NCBI RefSeq assembly: GCF_900187455.1 | Contig: NZ_FYDX01000002.1 | Coordinates: 186,001-250,000 of the forward strand | From: Pseudomonas sp. Irchel 3E13 | GTDB lineage: Bacteria > Pseudomonadota > Gammaproteobacteria > Pseudomonadales > Pseudomonadaceae | Direction: 5' to 3' | Length of the DNA stretch: 64,000 nt | Shown: piece after piece, positions 10,184 to 19,471 of the stretch | Layout: each line of letters begins with the position of its first letter | How positions within the stretch are numbered: the first letter of the stretch is position 1 | The notes under the pieces: generated by a model | Database searches by the model: none | Seen by the model: only the letters and a program-made list of their open reading frames with translations | What the model was told of the DNA's origin: nothing | Made by a program: the position numbers and the translations under genes

Positions 10184-10876
10184 ATGCACTACAGCGTCTC
10201 GCCCGTCGGCTTCGTCCGCTCCTGCTTCAAGGAGAAGTTCGCCATTCCGCGTCAGCCTCAACTGGCGCCCGCGGCGCGGGGCGTGCTGGAACTGGTGCCG
10301 CCGTTCGATACCGGTGACGCCGTGGCGGGCCTGGAGCAGAGCAGCCATGTGTGGCTGCTGTTCCTGTTCCACCAGGCGCTGGAAGACAAACCACGCCTGA
10401 AGGTGCGTCCACCGCGACTGGGCGGCAACACCTCGATGGGCGTTTTCGCCACCCGGGCCACTCACCGGCCCAATGGGATTGGCCAGTCGGTGGTCAGGCT
10501 GGAGAAAGTCGAGCCGGGTCGGCTTCTGCTTTCGGGAATCGACCTGCTGGACGGCACGCCAGTGCTGGATATCAAGCCCTACGTGCCGTACGCCGACAGC
10601 GTCGCCGAGGCCAGCAACACCATGGCCAGCGCCCCGCCTACTGCGATCGACGTGGAATGGAGCGAAAGCGCCCTGCCCCAGGCTCACAGCCATGCCCAAC
10701 GTCTCGGCGAGCCGCTGGTTGAGCTGATTGAGCAGTGCCTGGCCCAGGATCCGCGCCCGGCCTATCAGGTGCCGCCCGCAGAACGGGTGTATGGCGTGAA
10801 GTTCTGGGATGTGCAGGTGCGCTGGCACTACCCGCAGCCGGAGCGTATCCGGGTGCTGGAAGTGGTGGCCGACTAG
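10184..10876 (+). CDS. trmO: tRNA (N6-threonylcarbamoyladenosine(37)-N6)-methyltransferase TrmO
   Basis: About 230 residues of the TsaA/YaeB-VirR (UPF0066) family. TrmO methylates t6A37 to m6t6A in threonine tRNAs using S-adenosylmethionine. Recognisable stretches are SPVGFVRSCFKEKFAIPRQP near the start, the HVWLLFLFHQ segment, and the conserved FATRATHRPNGIGQSVV motif near residue 90. ATG 10184 gives the usual family start; a GTG at 10172 would overlap the previous gene by 8 bases and is the alternative. Convergent with fpr. Confidence 0.93.
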   Translation: MHYSVSPVGFVRSCFKEKFAIPRQPQLAPAARGVLELVPPFDTGDAVAGLEQSSHVWLLFLFHQALEDKPRLKVRPPRLGGNTSMGVFATRATHRPNGIGQSVVRLEKVEPGRLLLSGIDLLDGTPVLDIKPYVPYADSVAEASNTMASAPPTAIDVEWSESALPQAHSHAQRLGEPLVELIEQCLAQDPRPAYQVPPAERVYGVKFWDVQVRWHYPQPERIRVLEVVAD

Positions 10877-10900
10877 CTCCCGCTTTTCGACAGGCAAAAA

Positions 10901-10928
10901 AAAACGCAGGCCGCAAGGCCTGCGTTTT
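10901..10928. terminator. bidirectional terminator between trmO and fpr
   Basis: 12-bp stem AAAACGCAGGCC / GGCCTGCGTTTT with a GCAA loop. It carries A and T tracts on both sides, so it can stop transcription from either convergent gene. Confidence 0.92.
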
Positions 10929-10944
10929 TCATGGTGCGTAACGC

Positions 10945-11724
10945 TTACTTCTCGACGAAGGCGCGCTCGATCAGGTAGTCGCCCGGCTCACGCATACGCG
11001 CGGAGATCTTCAGGCCGAAGCTGTCCAGCACTTCGCTGGTTTCGTCGAGCATGCTCGGGCTACCGCAGATCATCGCACGGTCGTCCTGCGGGTTGATCGG
11101 TGGCAGACCGATGTCGCTGAACAGCTTGCCGCTGCGCATCAGGTCGGTCAGACGGCCCTGGTTCTCGAACGGCTCGCGGGTAACGGTTGGGTAGTAGATC
11201 AGTTTTTCGCGCAGCGCCTCGCCGAAGAACTCGTTCTGTGGCAGGTGCTCGGTGATGAACTCGCGGTAGGCGACTTCGTTCACGTAACGCACGCCGTGAA
11301 CCAGGATCACTTTCTCGAAGCGCTCGTAGGTTTCAGGGTCCTGGATGACGCTCATGAACGGCGCCAGGCCAGTACCGGTGCTGAGCAGGTACAGGTGCTT
11401 GCCAGGATTCAGGTCGTCGAGCACCAGCGTGCCGGTAGGCTTTTTGCTGATGATGACCTCATCGCCTTCCTTCAGGTGCTGCAACTGCGAAGTCAGCGGG
11501 CCATCCGGCACCTTGATGCTGAAGAACTCCAGATGCTCTTCCCAGTTCGGGCTGGCGATGGAGTAAGCGCGCATGAGCGGGCGGCCATTAGGCTGCTGCA
11601 GGCCGATCATCACGAACTGACCGTTCTCGAAGCGCAGGCCCGGGTCGCGGGTGCACTTGAAGCTGAACAGGGTGTCGTTCCAGTGGTGCACACTGAGGAC
11701 ACGTTCGTGGTTCATGTTGCTCAT
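10945..11724 (-). CDS. fpr: ferredoxin--NADP(+) reductase
   Basis: 259-residue FAD enzyme that moves electrons between NADPH and ferredoxin or flavodoxin, important for iron-sulfur repair and oxidative stress in pseudomonads. FAD-binding barrel with the RAYS motif (MRAYSIASP, near residue 50), then the NADP domain with the STGTGLAPF pyrophosphate-binding motif (about 116-124) and a C-terminal MCGSPSM-like stretch (ICGSPSML). Start ATG at 11724 is preceded by AGGAG 8 bases upstream. Divergent from the LysR regulator finR, as in P. putida, where FinR activates fpr. Confidence 0.95.
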   Translation of the reverse strand: MSNMNHERVLSVHHWNDTLFSFKCTRDPGLRFENGQFVMIGLQQPNGRPLMRAYSIASPNWEEHLEFFSIKVPDGPLTSQLQHLKEGDEVIISKKPTGTLVLDDLNPGKHLYLLSTGTGLAPFMSVIQDPETYERFEKVILVHGVRYVNEVAYREFITEHLPQNEFFGEALREKLIYYPTVTREPFENQGRLTDLMRSGKLFSDIGLPPINPQDDRAMICGSPSMLDETSEVLDSFGLKISARMREPGDYLIERAFVEK

Positions 11725-11844
11725 GTAGGGGGCTCCTGAAAAAAACGCAGCGCTAAACCGTGAGCGCGATTGCGCGATAGTTTAGTGCGGAGGACAATAT
11801 CTGTTAACTGAATTATCAAGATATGTCTTATCGGTTATATAGAT

Positions 11845-12771
11845 ATGCGATTTACACTTCGTCAGCTTCAGGTCTTCGTGGCCGTTGCACAGCATCAAAG
11901 CGTGTCTCGCGCGGCCAATATCCTGGCCCTTTCGCAGTCGGCCGCCAGTACATCCATTACCGAACTCGAGCGGCAATCCAGTTGCCAATTGTTCGACCGC
12001 GCCGGCAAGCGTCTGAGCCTCAACGCCTTGGGCCATCAGTTGTTGCCCCAGGCGGTGGCGCTGCTCGACCAGGCCAAGGAAATCGAAGACCTGCTCAACG
12101 GCAAGTCCGGTTTCGGCTCGCTGGCGGTGGGCGCGACGCTGACCATCGGCAACTACCTGGCGACGCTGCTGATCGGCAGCTTCATGCAGGTCCACCCGGA
12201 AAGCCAGGTCAAGCTGCATGTGCAGAACACTGCACATATCGTGCATCAGGTCGCTCATTACGAAATTGATCTGGGTCTAATCGAGGGTGACTGCAATCAC
12301 CCTGACCTGGAAGTCCAGCCGTGGGTGGCGGACGAACTGGTGGTGTTCTGCGCCCCGCAGCATCCGCTGGCCCAGCGCGGCCAGGCCAGCCTCGAGGAAC
12401 TGACCCGGGAAGCCTGGATTCTCCGCGAGGAAGGCTCCGGCACGCGCCTGACCTTCGACCAGGCCATGCGTCATCACCGCTCGATTCTCAATATCCGCCT
12501 GGAGCTGGAACACACCGAAGCCATCAAGCGCGCGGTGGAGTCCGGGCTGGGCATCGGCTGCATTTCCCGCCTCGCGCTGCGTGATGCCTTCCGCCGCGGC
12601 AGCCTGGTGGCGGTCGAAACGCCGGACCTGGACTTGGCGCGGCAGTTCTACTTCATCTGGCACAAGCAGAAGTATCAGACTTCAGCCATGCGAGAGTTCC
12701 TGGAACTGTGCCGGACCTTTACCGCCGGGGTAAAACGCAGCGACGAGATCGTGCTGCCGAGTATTGCCTAG
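11845..12771 (+). CDS. finR: LysR-family regulator FinR
   Basis: 308 residues. N-terminal winged helix-turn-helix (about 3-62, LRQLQVFVAVAQHQSVSRAA then SQSAASTSITELE) and C-terminal effector-binding domain. The name rests on the divergent position next to fpr: P. putida FinR controls fpr under superoxide and sulfite conditions. The 120-base shared intergenic region has AT-rich repeats of AGATAT/ATATCT that are candidate LysR sites. Its TAG stop lies in CTAG (12768-12771), which also supplies the stop of the convergent dgkA. Confidence 0.85.
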   Translation: MRFTLRQLQVFVAVAQHQSVSRAANILALSQSAASTSITELERQSSCQLFDRAGKRLSLNALGHQLLPQAVALLDQAKEIEDLLNGKSGFGSLAVGATLTIGNYLATLLIGSFMQVHPESQVKLHVQNTAHIVHQVAHYEIDLGLIEGDCNHPDLEVQPWVADELVVFCAPQHPLAQRGQASLEELTREAWILREEGSGTRLTFDQAMRHHRSILNIRLELEHTEAIKRAVESGLGIGCISRLALRDAFRRGSLVAVETPDLDLARQFYFIWHKQKYQTSAMREFLELCRTFTAGVKRSDEIVLPSIA

Positions 12772-13130
12772 AGAAGAATGACGCCCCAGGTCACTGCGAC
12801 CATGGTCAGCGCTACCAGTTGCGCGGCGCTGCCCATGTCCTTGGCGTTTTTCGACAGCGGGTGGCGATCCAGGGAAATGCGATCAATTGCAGCCTCTACC
12901 GCCGAATTGAGCAGTTCGACAATCAGCCCCAACAAGCAGACCGCGATCAGGATCGCCCGCTCGGCGCGGCTGACATCCAGCCAGAACGCCAGCGGCACGA
13001 GGATCACGTTCAGCAGCACCAGCTGACGAAACGCCGCTTCGCCGGAAAATGCCGCACGCAACCCGTCCAGGGAATAACCCGCAGCATTGAAGATACGTTT
13101 GAGGCCGGTCTGGCCCTTGAAAGGAGACAT
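12768..13130 (-). CDS. dgkA: diacylglycerol kinase
   Basis: 120-residue prokaryotic diacylglycerol kinase of the inner membrane, which returns diacylglycerol to the phospholipid cycle. Three membrane helices and the family signature ELLNSAVEAAIDRIS (about residues 70-84) with catalytic Glu and Asn are intact. I chose the ATG at 13130 (MSPFKGQTG) because it gives the normal family length; an upstream in-frame extension to 13229 lacks conservation cues. Lies directly downstream of erdR, as in P. aeruginosa PA3603-PA3604. Confidence 0.93.
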   Translation of the reverse strand: MSPFKGQTGLKRIFNAAGYSLDGLRAAFSGEAAFRQLVLLNVILVPLAFWLDVSRAERAILIAVCLLGLIVELLNSAVEAAIDRISLDRHPLSKNAKDMGSAAQLVALTMVAVTWGVILL

Positions 13131-13206
13131 AGAGTGCCGTTCGAACTGTTGGGAAGCGGTGCAGGCTAGTACACCGCGGGTCAAAAAACCGTGAAGGCCA
13201 ATGGCC

Positions 13207-13857
13207 TCATCCGGCGGAAACGGATTCAAGTTGTTGCAGAAGCAACGCCGCCTGGGTCCGCGTGCGGACGCCGAGCTTGCGGAAAATAGCGGTGACGTGC
13301 GCCTTGATGGTCGCCTCCGACACGCTCAGTTCATACGCGATCTGCTTGTTCAGCAGCCCTTCACAGACCATGGTCAGCACCCGGAACTGCTGTGGCGTGA
13401 GGCTGGCCAGACCTTCGCTGGCGGCCTTGGCCTCAGCGGAAACATCGACCTTCTCGAACGCCTGCGGCGGCCACCAGACCTCGCCGTCGAGCACCTTGCG
13501 CACCGCGTCCTGGATGGACTCCAGCGGGCTGGACTTGGGAATGAAGCCGCTGGCACCGAACTCGCGCGACTTGACCACGACGGAGGCTTCCTCCTGGGCC
13601 GAGACCATGACAACCGGGATCTGCGGGTACTGCCCACGCAGCAGCACAAGGCCCGAGAAGCCATAGGCACCGGGCATGTTCAGGTCGAGCAACACCAGGT
13701 CCCAGTCGGATTTTTCAGTGAGGCGGGTTTCCAGTTCGGCGATGCTGGCGGCTTCCACCAGACGGATATCGGGCCCTAGCCCCAGGGTCACGGCCTGGCG
13801 CAAGGCGCTGCGAAAAAGAGGGTGGTCATCGGCAATCAGGATTTCGTATGTGGCCAT
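13207..13857 (-). CDS. erdR: LuxR-family response regulator ErdR
   Basis: 216 residues. Receiver domain with acidic Asp10-Asp11 (LIADDHP), phospho-acceptor Asp58 (LLDLNMPG) and a switch lysine in IPKSS. C-terminal NarL-type helix-turn-helix (about 150-212, LTPQQFRVLTMVCEGLLNKQIA). In P. aeruginosa ErdR (PA3604) controls ethanol oxidation and acetate/central carbon genes. No sensor kinase gene is adjacent. Start ATG at 13857; the longer upstream frame adds low-complexity residues unlike the family. Confidence 0.9.
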   Translation of the reverse strand: MATYEILIADDHPLFRSALRQAVTLGLGPDIRLVEAASIAELETRLTEKSDWDLVLLDLNMPGAYGFSGLVLLRGQYPQIPVVMVSAQEEASVVVKSREFGASGFIPKSSPLESIQDAVRKVLDGEVWWPPQAFEKVDVSAEAKAASEGLASLTPQQFRVLTMVCEGLLNKQIAYELSVSEATIKAHVTAIFRKLGVRTRTQAALLLQQLESVSAG

Positions 13858-14107
13858 CGATCTAATGATCCTGTTCTGTGCAGGTGCCGGGAAGGGCCGG
13901 AACCTGTCGGAGCAACTCAAGGCGACAGCGGCAATGCCGTACGCCAAAAAGGCACAGCGGGGCCAGTGAATACAGCATTCAAGCCCTCGACGTGCCCGAA
14001 TCGGCGCCAAGGATGACGAGGCGGGACGGGGTGGTCAAGTTCGCCCCCGGCTCATTCTGGTGCCGACTCCATCATTATGAAGCAAAGCGTAACACTTGCC
14101 CCTTGGA

Positions 14108-14818
14108 CTATAGGAAGGGCTTGAGACGCTGATGGACGGCGTCGTCCAGATCCAGCGGCAATTGGAACTTGGCCCCCAGGTAGTGAGCGCTGAACACGTC
14201 CAGGTAGGCGTCCAGCGCTTGCGCCGCAGCCTGATCGCCTGCCAGCTCAAGGCACATCGCCGCCACTTCGGCGGTGCAGAAGTGGTCGTCACGCTTGGAG
14301 CGGCGCAGCCGATAGCGGGAAATCTGCTCCGGTTGCAGGCTCAGCACCGGGAAACGGTCCAGATACGGGCTCTTGCGAAACATCTTGCGCGCTTCCGTCC
14401 AGGTCGCATCCAGCAGGATGAACAGCGGACGCTTGCCCTCCCCCGGCTCGACACCGGTCACCACCCGTTGCGACTCGACAAACTCTCCCGGGAAGACGAT
14501 GTAAGGCTGCCATTGCGGGTGGTCAAGCAGCGCCAGCAGGTCCTGTTCGACGACAGTGCGTTGCCAGCCGAACGCCGTGGTATCGGCGATCACATCGGCG
14601 ATCAGCCAACCGGTATTGGTCGGTTTGAGGGGCTCGGTGTCGTGCATCAGCAGGCACACGGCCGACTCGGCGGCGGTCCGAGGACGCCAGGCGCACAGGC
14701 AGTAATCGGCGATTACCCGGCAATCCGCACAGCGCGGCGCCCGCGCCCCACGAGCAACAAAGGGTTTGATACTGCGGGACAGGCGCTCAGTACGCAGGCG
14801 CGATACGGCGTGGCTCAT
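14108..14818 (-). CDS. tapT: DTW-domain tRNA-uridine aminocarboxypropyltransferase
   Basis: 236 residues. Proteins of this family place the acp group on U47 of tRNA (acp3U) using S-adenosylmethionine. An N-terminal cysteine cluster (CADCRVIADYCLC, near residues 31-43) is consistent with metal binding. The signature LDATW is followed by EARKMFRKSP (roughly 145-165), the DTW family hallmark. I use the ATG at 14818 (MSHAVSRLR); the in-frame extension to 14944 would lie in the leader. Assignment to the TapT/YfiP branch is by overall pattern. Confidence 0.87.
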   Translation of the reverse strand: MSHAVSRLRTERLSRSIKPFVARGARAPRCADCRVIADYCLCAWRPRTAAESAVCLLMHDTEPLKPTNTGWLIADVIADTTAFGWQRTVVEQDLLALLDHPQWQPYIVFPGEFVESQRVVTGVEPGEGKRPLFILLDATWTEARKMFRKSPYLDRFPVLSLQPEQISRYRLRRSKRDDHFCTAEVAAMCLELAGDQAAAQALDAYLDVFSAHYLGAKFQLPLDLDDAVHQRLKPFL

Positions 14819-15034
14819 GACGGGATACGGCGAGAACAGATGAGGGAAAGCACAGCACAGACTCGGCGGGGCGAAAGGCGCGAAGTTTACGGCACAACGG
14901 CTTTGCCGTGCAGGGAATTGTCCTACTCCACTATAATCCCGCACCTATTGATGGCTGCCACTGCCTGCACCCGGTGAGGGAACACGGCGTGCGGATGCAG
15001 GTCAAAGCGCCAGTTACCGAATCTGGAGAAATGA

Positions 15035-15457
15035 ATGCTGCGTTTTATCGCCCCTACCCTGGGCTTGCTGCTGGTCCTGCCTCTTGCCGCCAATGCCGCG
15101 TCCAAGCAGGAATATGAATTGACCCAAATGCTGGAGAAGGTTGCCCAAGACAGCAGCGTCGGTACCCCACGGGCCATCAACGAAGACATTCTTGACCAGG
15201 GCTACACCGTCCACGGGCCGCAACTGATCAACCACCTCAGTGTGCGGGCAAGCCACGCTCAGCAGATGCGCGCCAACCCTGACAAAGTGCGTGATCAGTT
15301 GGGTTCCAGTGTTTGCAGCAATACCGGTTATCGCCAATTGCTGGCACGCGGCGCTGTGCTGACTTATCAGTTCACCGAGTACAAGACCAATCGCCCGGTA
15401 GCGACCGAGAACTTCAATGCGCAGAGCTGTGGGCTCAATGGCAAGAAGAAAAAGTGA
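15035..15457 (+). CDS. small secreted protein, PA3611-like (quorum-sensing-regulated virulence factor family)
   Basis: 140 residues with a clear Sec signal peptide (hydrophobic run about residues 5-18, cleavage expected after NAA near 21). The mature part is about 118 residues with two cysteines (in SSVCSNTGYRQLL and NAQSCGLN) that could form a disulfide, and a lysine-rich end (GKKKK). The sequence resembles P. aeruginosa PA3611, an exported protein of unclear biochemical function; that comparison is from memory. GGAG precedes the ATG by 7 bases. An ATG at 15031 is in another frame and is not used. Confidence 0.75.
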   Translation: MLRFIAPTLGLLLVLPLAANAASKQEYELTQMLEKVAQDSSVGTPRAINEDILDQGYTVHGPQLINHLSVRASHAQQMRANPDKVRDQLGSSVCSNTGYRQLLARGAVLTYQFTEYKTNRPVATENFNAQSCGLNGKKKK

Positions 15458-15543
15458 TGGTGCCGCGCCAGGCTCTGTGTGAGATGTATTCGAGCCTGTT
15501 TTCAACGCAGCATGACCGAGTTCGGATGCATATCGCACAGAGC

Positions 15544-15753
15544 CTACATCAACTGACTGCTTTCGCGCCTTTGTTCCTCGTCGGCGCGCAACTCTGCTAC
15601 CAGCGCCTGCAGGTAGCGAGAGCGCCGCTCTCCTCCTGAAAGCCTGCGCAGGCATTCCTCTTCAAGGCTCAGGTTGTTTGCCTGGGCCGACCCTTGCAGA
15701 AGTCGAAACAACTGGCTGTCGATTTCAAGAATGACGCGTTGGACTCTTTGCAT
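15544..15753 (-). CDS. 69-residue hypothetical protein, ribbon-helix-helix-like
   Basis: GGGAGG stands 6 bases before the ATG, among the best ribosome-binding sites in the window, which supports a real gene. Residues 4-10 (VQRVILEI) could be a beta strand followed by two helices (SQLFRLLQGSAQANN, LSLEEECLRRL), the order seen in ribbon-helix-helix DNA-binding proteins. The rest is highly charged (RADEEQRRESS). No toxin gene lies beside it. Function unknown; the fold is inference. Confidence 0.6.
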   Translation of the reverse strand: MQRVQRVILEIDSQLFRLLQGSAQANNLSLEEECLRRLSGGERRSRYLQALVAELRADEEQRRESSQLM

Positions 15754-16170
15754 TAGCAGCCTCCCTGCGATGCACTCGTCGCTATTGATCAGTTAACCAG
15801 ACAAGTCGGAAGATTGGATCCCATCTGACGAGCGGTCCCGCACTGATTGCGAAAGCGAATAAAACGATTATCTGTCATGACCTTATGCGCACATGTTGAT
15901 CCAAGCGCAAACACACCGCAGGGTCTAGATTGATTACAAATACCTTTCATCTTTCGGACAGGTAAAGGGTCGTCCGAGACGGTTGTGTTGCACTTGCCAG
16001 GATGACAAGCAAAGGGATCGAAATCATCACTGCGACGAGACCTTTCAAGGTCCACTGCAACGCCGGGGCCATCCAGCCCCGGCCTGCGCAGCCAGCGACT
16101 CAAGTAGTGTCGCGGCCAGGTCCCGATCCTGATCTGGTCTGAGGTTTTGCTGCAGAAAGGAGACGTTTGA
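15754..16170. other. gene-free stretch with one strong hairpin
   Basis: About 417 bases with no credible reading frame on either strand. It must hold the promoters of the divergent 69-residue protein and the LOG-family gene. The only clear structure is a perfect 8-bp stem GCCGGGGC / GCCCCGGC with a 6-base loop at 16062-16083, about 90 bases before the LOG gene and without a T tract. No GacA box and no tRNA was seen. Confidence 0.5.
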
Positions 16171-17292
16171 ATGCCTTACAAACCTAACGAGCTGCTCGCC
16201 AGCCACTTCAAGAATGAGGGAATCGACCTCGAACATATCGACCAGCAATTGAATCTGGTCGCTGCCAACAGCCCGAACCTGCCGCTGTACCGGGACATGA
16301 TGCTCACCGTGTTGCGCATGGCCCACGACGATAGTAATCGCTGGAACGCCAAGATCACGCTTCAGGCCCTGCGCGAACTCGACCATGCCTTCCGCGTGCT
16401 GGAACAGTACAAAGGGCGACGCAAGGTAACGGTATTCGGCTCGGCACGAACGCCGGTCGAACATCCAATCTATGCGCTGGCCCGAGAACTGGGCGCGACA
16501 CTGGCCCGTTCCGATCTGATGGTCATTACCGGTGCCGGTGGCGGCATCATGGCGGCAGCGCATGAGGGCGCCGGCGTAGAACACAGCCTCGGCTTCAACA
16601 TCACCCTGCCCTTCGAGCAACATGCCAACGCGACGGTCGACGGCACCGACAAACTGCTGCCGTTCCACTTTTTCTTCATTCGCAAGCTGTTTTTCGTCAA
16701 GGAGGCCGATGCTCTGGTGCTCTGCCCTGGTGGCTTCGGCACGCTGGACGAAGCACTGGAAGTCCTGACGCTGATCCAGACCGGCAAGAGCCCGCTGGTT
16801 CCGGTGGTGTTGCTGGATGCACCAGGAGGCACCTTCTGGCAAGACGCGCTGAACTTCATTACCCGACAACTGGAAGAGAACCGCTACATCCTGCCAAGCG
16901 ACCTGAAACTGGTGCGTCTGGTGCACAGCGCCGATCAGGCTGTCGAGGAAATCAACCAGTTCTACCGCAACTACCACTCCAGCCGCTGGCTGAAAAACCA
17001 GTTCGTCCTGCGCATGCAGCATCCGTTGAGTGAGGCCGCTGTAGAGGATATCGAGAACGGTTTTGCCGATCTGCGACTGAGCGGTAACTTCGTCCAGCAC
17101 GCCTACACAGGCGAGGACCAGGACGATGTCCAGTTCAGCCATCTGCACCGACTTGTGTTTGCATTCAATGGCCGCGACCAGGGTCGGCTACGAGAGCTGG
17201 TGGACTTCATCAACCTGCCGGAAAACTGGGCCAACGCCCAACCCTCCTCACAAGTGACTCAACGCGCACGGGAACCGCTCAAGGTCACTTGA
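16171..17292 (+). CDS. LOG-family (TIGR00730-type) nucleotide hydrolase-like protein
   Basis: 373 residues. The central Rossmann-like domain (about 85-270) holds the LOG motifs: FGSARTP, ITGAGGGIMAAAHEGA and CPGGFGTLDEALEVLTLIQ, the last being the PGGxGTxxE phosphoribohydrolase signature. Family members cleave N6-substituted AMP or nucleoside monophosphates to ribose 5-phosphate. About 85 residues precede and about 100 follow the core, so this is a long LOG protein; it is shorter than E. coli PpnN. Start ATG after AAAGGAG. Convergent with recX. Confidence 0.85.
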   Translation: MPYKPNELLASHFKNEGIDLEHIDQQLNLVAANSPNLPLYRDMMLTVLRMAHDDSNRWNAKITLQALRELDHAFRVLEQYKGRRKVTVFGSARTPVEHPIYALARELGATLARSDLMVITGAGGGIMAAAHEGAGVEHSLGFNITLPFEQHANATVDGTDKLLPFHFFFIRKLFFVKEADALVLCPGGFGTLDEALEVLTLIQTGKSPLVPVVLLDAPGGTFWQDALNFITRQLEENRYILPSDLKLVRLVHSADQAVEEINQFYRNYHSSRWLKNQFVLRMQHPLSEAAVEDIENGFADLRLSGNFVQHAYTGEDQDDVQFSHLHRLVFAFNGRDQGRLRELVDFINLPENWANAQPSSQVTQRAREPLKVT

Positions 17293-17298
17293 AACAGA

Positions 17299-17766
17299 TC
17301 AATCGTCCAGGCTTCGGCCGCTCAACAAGCGGCCGACCATCTCCATCGAAAAACCGCGATAGACCAAAAAACGGGTTTGTTTCGCGCGTTCCCGCGGGTC
17401 GGCCGGCAATTGCCCGGCAAACTTGCGCCGCCAGACATCGCTCAACTGCGACTGCCAGTCGATACCCGCCTCACGTAGCGCCTGCTCCACATCAGCCCGT
17501 GGCAGACCACGCTGGGTCAGTTCTTCGCGGATACGCGCCGGGCCATAACCCGAACGACCACGGGAACTGATGAAACTTTCCAGATAGCGGGATTCGCTTA
17601 GCAGCCCCTCATCCGCCAGGCGGTTGAGTTCGTGCTCGATCATTTCAGGAGAAGCACCGCGCTGGCGCAGCTTGCGCGCCAGCTCGGCACGACCGTGCTC
17701 GCGGCGTGCGAGCAGGTCCATAGCAGTCCGCCTTACGGCGACGGGGGTATCGAGTACGACGGACAT
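17299..17766 (-). CDS. recX: recombination regulator RecX
   Basis: 155 residues, normal for RecX, which binds RecA filaments and limits recombinase activity. Three tandem three-helix repeats are visible, including [17 protein letters not shown] and [16 protein letters not shown]. Start ATG at 17766 leaves 10 bases after the recA stop, the standard recA-recX operon of pseudomonads; the frame extended to 17856 would read back into recA. Confidence 0.95.
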   Translation of the reverse strand: MSVVLDTPVAVRRTAMDLLARREHGRAELARKLRQRGASPEMIEHELNRLADEGLLSESRYLESFISSRGRSGYGPARIREELTQRGLPRADVEQALREAGIDWQSQLSDVWRRKFAGQLPADPRERAKQTRFLVYRGFSMEMVGRLLSGRSLDD

Positions 17767-17776
17767 AAGCGCGAGA

Positions 17777-18844
17777 TCAGAAGTCGGCGTCAGCGTCGGC
17801 CAGGTCTTCAGCGGAAGCTTGCGCAGCAGCAGTTTTACCTGCAGCGTCAACAGCACTGGTGTTCAGCAACTTGTCACGAATCTGCTTCTCGAGGGCCGCA
17901 CCGATTTCCGGGTTGTCCTGCAGGAACTTGGCGGAGTTGGCCTTGCCCTGACCGATCTTGCTGCCTTGGTAGCTGTACCAGGCACCGGATTTCTCCAGGA
18001 AGCCATGCAGCACACCCAGGTCGATGATTTCGCCGTTAAGGTAAATACCCTTGCCGTAGAGGATCTGGAATTCAGCCTGACGGAACGGAGGGGCAACCTT
18101 GTTCTTGACGATCTTGACGCGGGTTTCGCTACCAACCACTTCGTCGCCTTCCTTCACCGCGCCGGTACGGCGGATGTCGAGACGGACCGAAGCGTAGAAC
18201 TTCAAGGCGTTACCACCGGTGGTGGTTTCCGGGCTGCCGAACATTACGCCGATCTTCATGCGGATCTGGTTGATGAAGATGACCAGGCAGTTGGCGTTCT
18301 TGATGTTACCGGTGATCTTGCGCAGCGCCTGGGACATCAGGCGAGCTTGCAGGCCGACGTGCATGTCGCCCATTTCGCCTTCGATCTCGGCCTTTGGCAC
18401 CAGGGCTGCCACGGAGTCGACGATGATGACGTCAACGGCATTGGAGCGCACCAGCATGTCGGTGATTTCCAGGGCCTGCTCACCGGTGTCCGGTTGCGAG
18501 ACCAGCAGGTCGTCGACATTGACGCCCAGCTTGCCAGCGTATTCAGGGTCCAGCGCGTGCTCGGCGTCGACGAAGGCGCAGGTGGCGCCCATTTTTTGCG
18601 CCTGGGCAATCACCGACAGGGTCAGCGTGGTTTTACCGGACGATTCCGGACCATAGATTTCAACGATACGGCCTCGTGGCAGGCCGCCGATGCCAAGGGC
18701 AATGTCCAGGCCCAGCGAGCCAGTGGAGATGGCTGGGATCGCCTGGCGCTCGTGATCGCCCATGCGCATGACCGCGCCTTTACCGAATTGACGTTCGATC
18801 TGACCCAGGGCCGCAGCCAAGGCACGCTTCTTGTTGTCGTCCAT
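17777..18844 (-). CDS. recA: recombinase A
   Basis: 355 residues. Walker [10 protein letters not shown] near residue 66, Walker B region [12 protein letters not shown], loop L2 region [19 protein letters not shown], and an acidic tail ([10 protein letters not shown]). RecA drives homologous repair and, as a nucleoprotein filament, stimulates self-cleavage of LexA and LexA-like repressors such as the one at 33424-34158. A LexA box lies 44 bases upstream. The ATG at 18844 ([20 protein letters not shown]) is the family start. Confidence 0.99.
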   Translation of the reverse strand: MDDNKKRALAAALGQIERQFGKGAVMRMGDHERQAIPAISTGSLGLDIALGIGGLPRGRIVEIYGPESSGKTTLTLSVIAQAQKMGATCAFVDAEHALDPEYAGKLGVNVDDLLVSQPDTGEQALEITDMLVRSNAVDVIIVDSVAALVPKAEIEGEMGDMHVGLQARLMSQALRKITGNIKNANCLVIFINQIRMKIGVMFGSPETTTGGNALKFYASVRLDIRRTGAVKEGDEVVGSETRVKIVKNKVAPPFRQAEFQILYGKGIYLNGEIIDLGVLHGFLEKSGAWYSYQGSKIGQGKANSAKFLQDNPEIGAALEKQIRDKLLNTSAVDAAGKTAAAQASAEDLADADADF

Positions 18845-18887
18845 TGAAGTCCTCACGTAATCGATAGGGCCTGACGGCCAGAAACAA

Positions 18888-18903
18888 CTGTATAAGTAGC
18901 CAG
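18888..18903. promoter_or_regulatory. LexA (SOS) box of recA
   Basis: CTGTATAAGTAGCCAG, 16 bases with the CTG-N10-CAG frame of the LexA operator and an AT-rich left core, located 44-59 bases before the recA start. Confidence 0.85.
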
Positions 18904-18948
18904 TATTATTCCACAGGGATTTATTTCCGCCTACCCCCGACTCGCGAT

Positions 18949-19431
18949 TTACTCGGCGCCAAGATGTAACAAGCCCTCTAGCGCGGCGATTACCGTTTGT
19001 CGGCGCACCTGTTCGCGGTCTCCGTCGAAGTGCCGGCGCTCGCTGAAAACGCGTCCCGCGTCTCCCCAGGCCAGCCAGACGGTGCCCACCGGTTTCGCCG
19101 CCGAACCGCCATCAGGCCCGGCCACGCCACTCACCGCCACGGCAAAACGCGCCCCGCTCGCCGCCTGGGCGCCACGGACCATCGCCTCGACCACTTCCTG
19201 GCTCACTGCGCCGACCTGACCGAACAGCACCTCCGGCACCTGCAACTGCCGGGTCTTCTGGGCATTGGAATAGGTCACGTAACCGGCCTCGAACCAGGCC
19301 GAACTGCCGGGGATGCGGGTGATTGCCTCGGCGATGCCGCCTCCGGTGCAGGATTCGGCGGTGGTCACTTGGGCATTGAAACGACGCAGATGTTCCCCCA
19401 GCCGGGCGGAAAGAGCTGTGATCGGGTCCAT
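18949..19431 (-). CDS. pncC: CinA-type nicotinamide-nucleotide amidohydrolase
   Basis: 160 residues, the stand-alone CinA C-terminal domain. It deamidates NMN to nicotinate mononucleotide in pyridine nucleotide salvage. Motifs: [20 protein letters not shown] (about residues 23-42), [13 protein letters not shown] and [11 protein letters not shown]. Sits upstream of recA in the same direction. This is the cinA-side boundary of the tailocin insertion; mutS is the other boundary. Confidence 0.95.
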   Translation of the reverse strand: MDPITALSARLGEHLRRFNAQVTTAESCTGGGIAEAITRIPGSSAWFEAGYVTYSNAQKTRQLQVPEVLFGQVGAVSQEVVEAMVRGAQAASGARFAVAVSGVAGPDGGSAAKPVGTVWLAWGDAGRVFSERRHFDGDREQVRRQTVIAALEGLLHLGAE

Positions 19432-19471
19432 GGCGGGCTCCTTGGAAAAACTGGCGCCTACCCTACACCAG

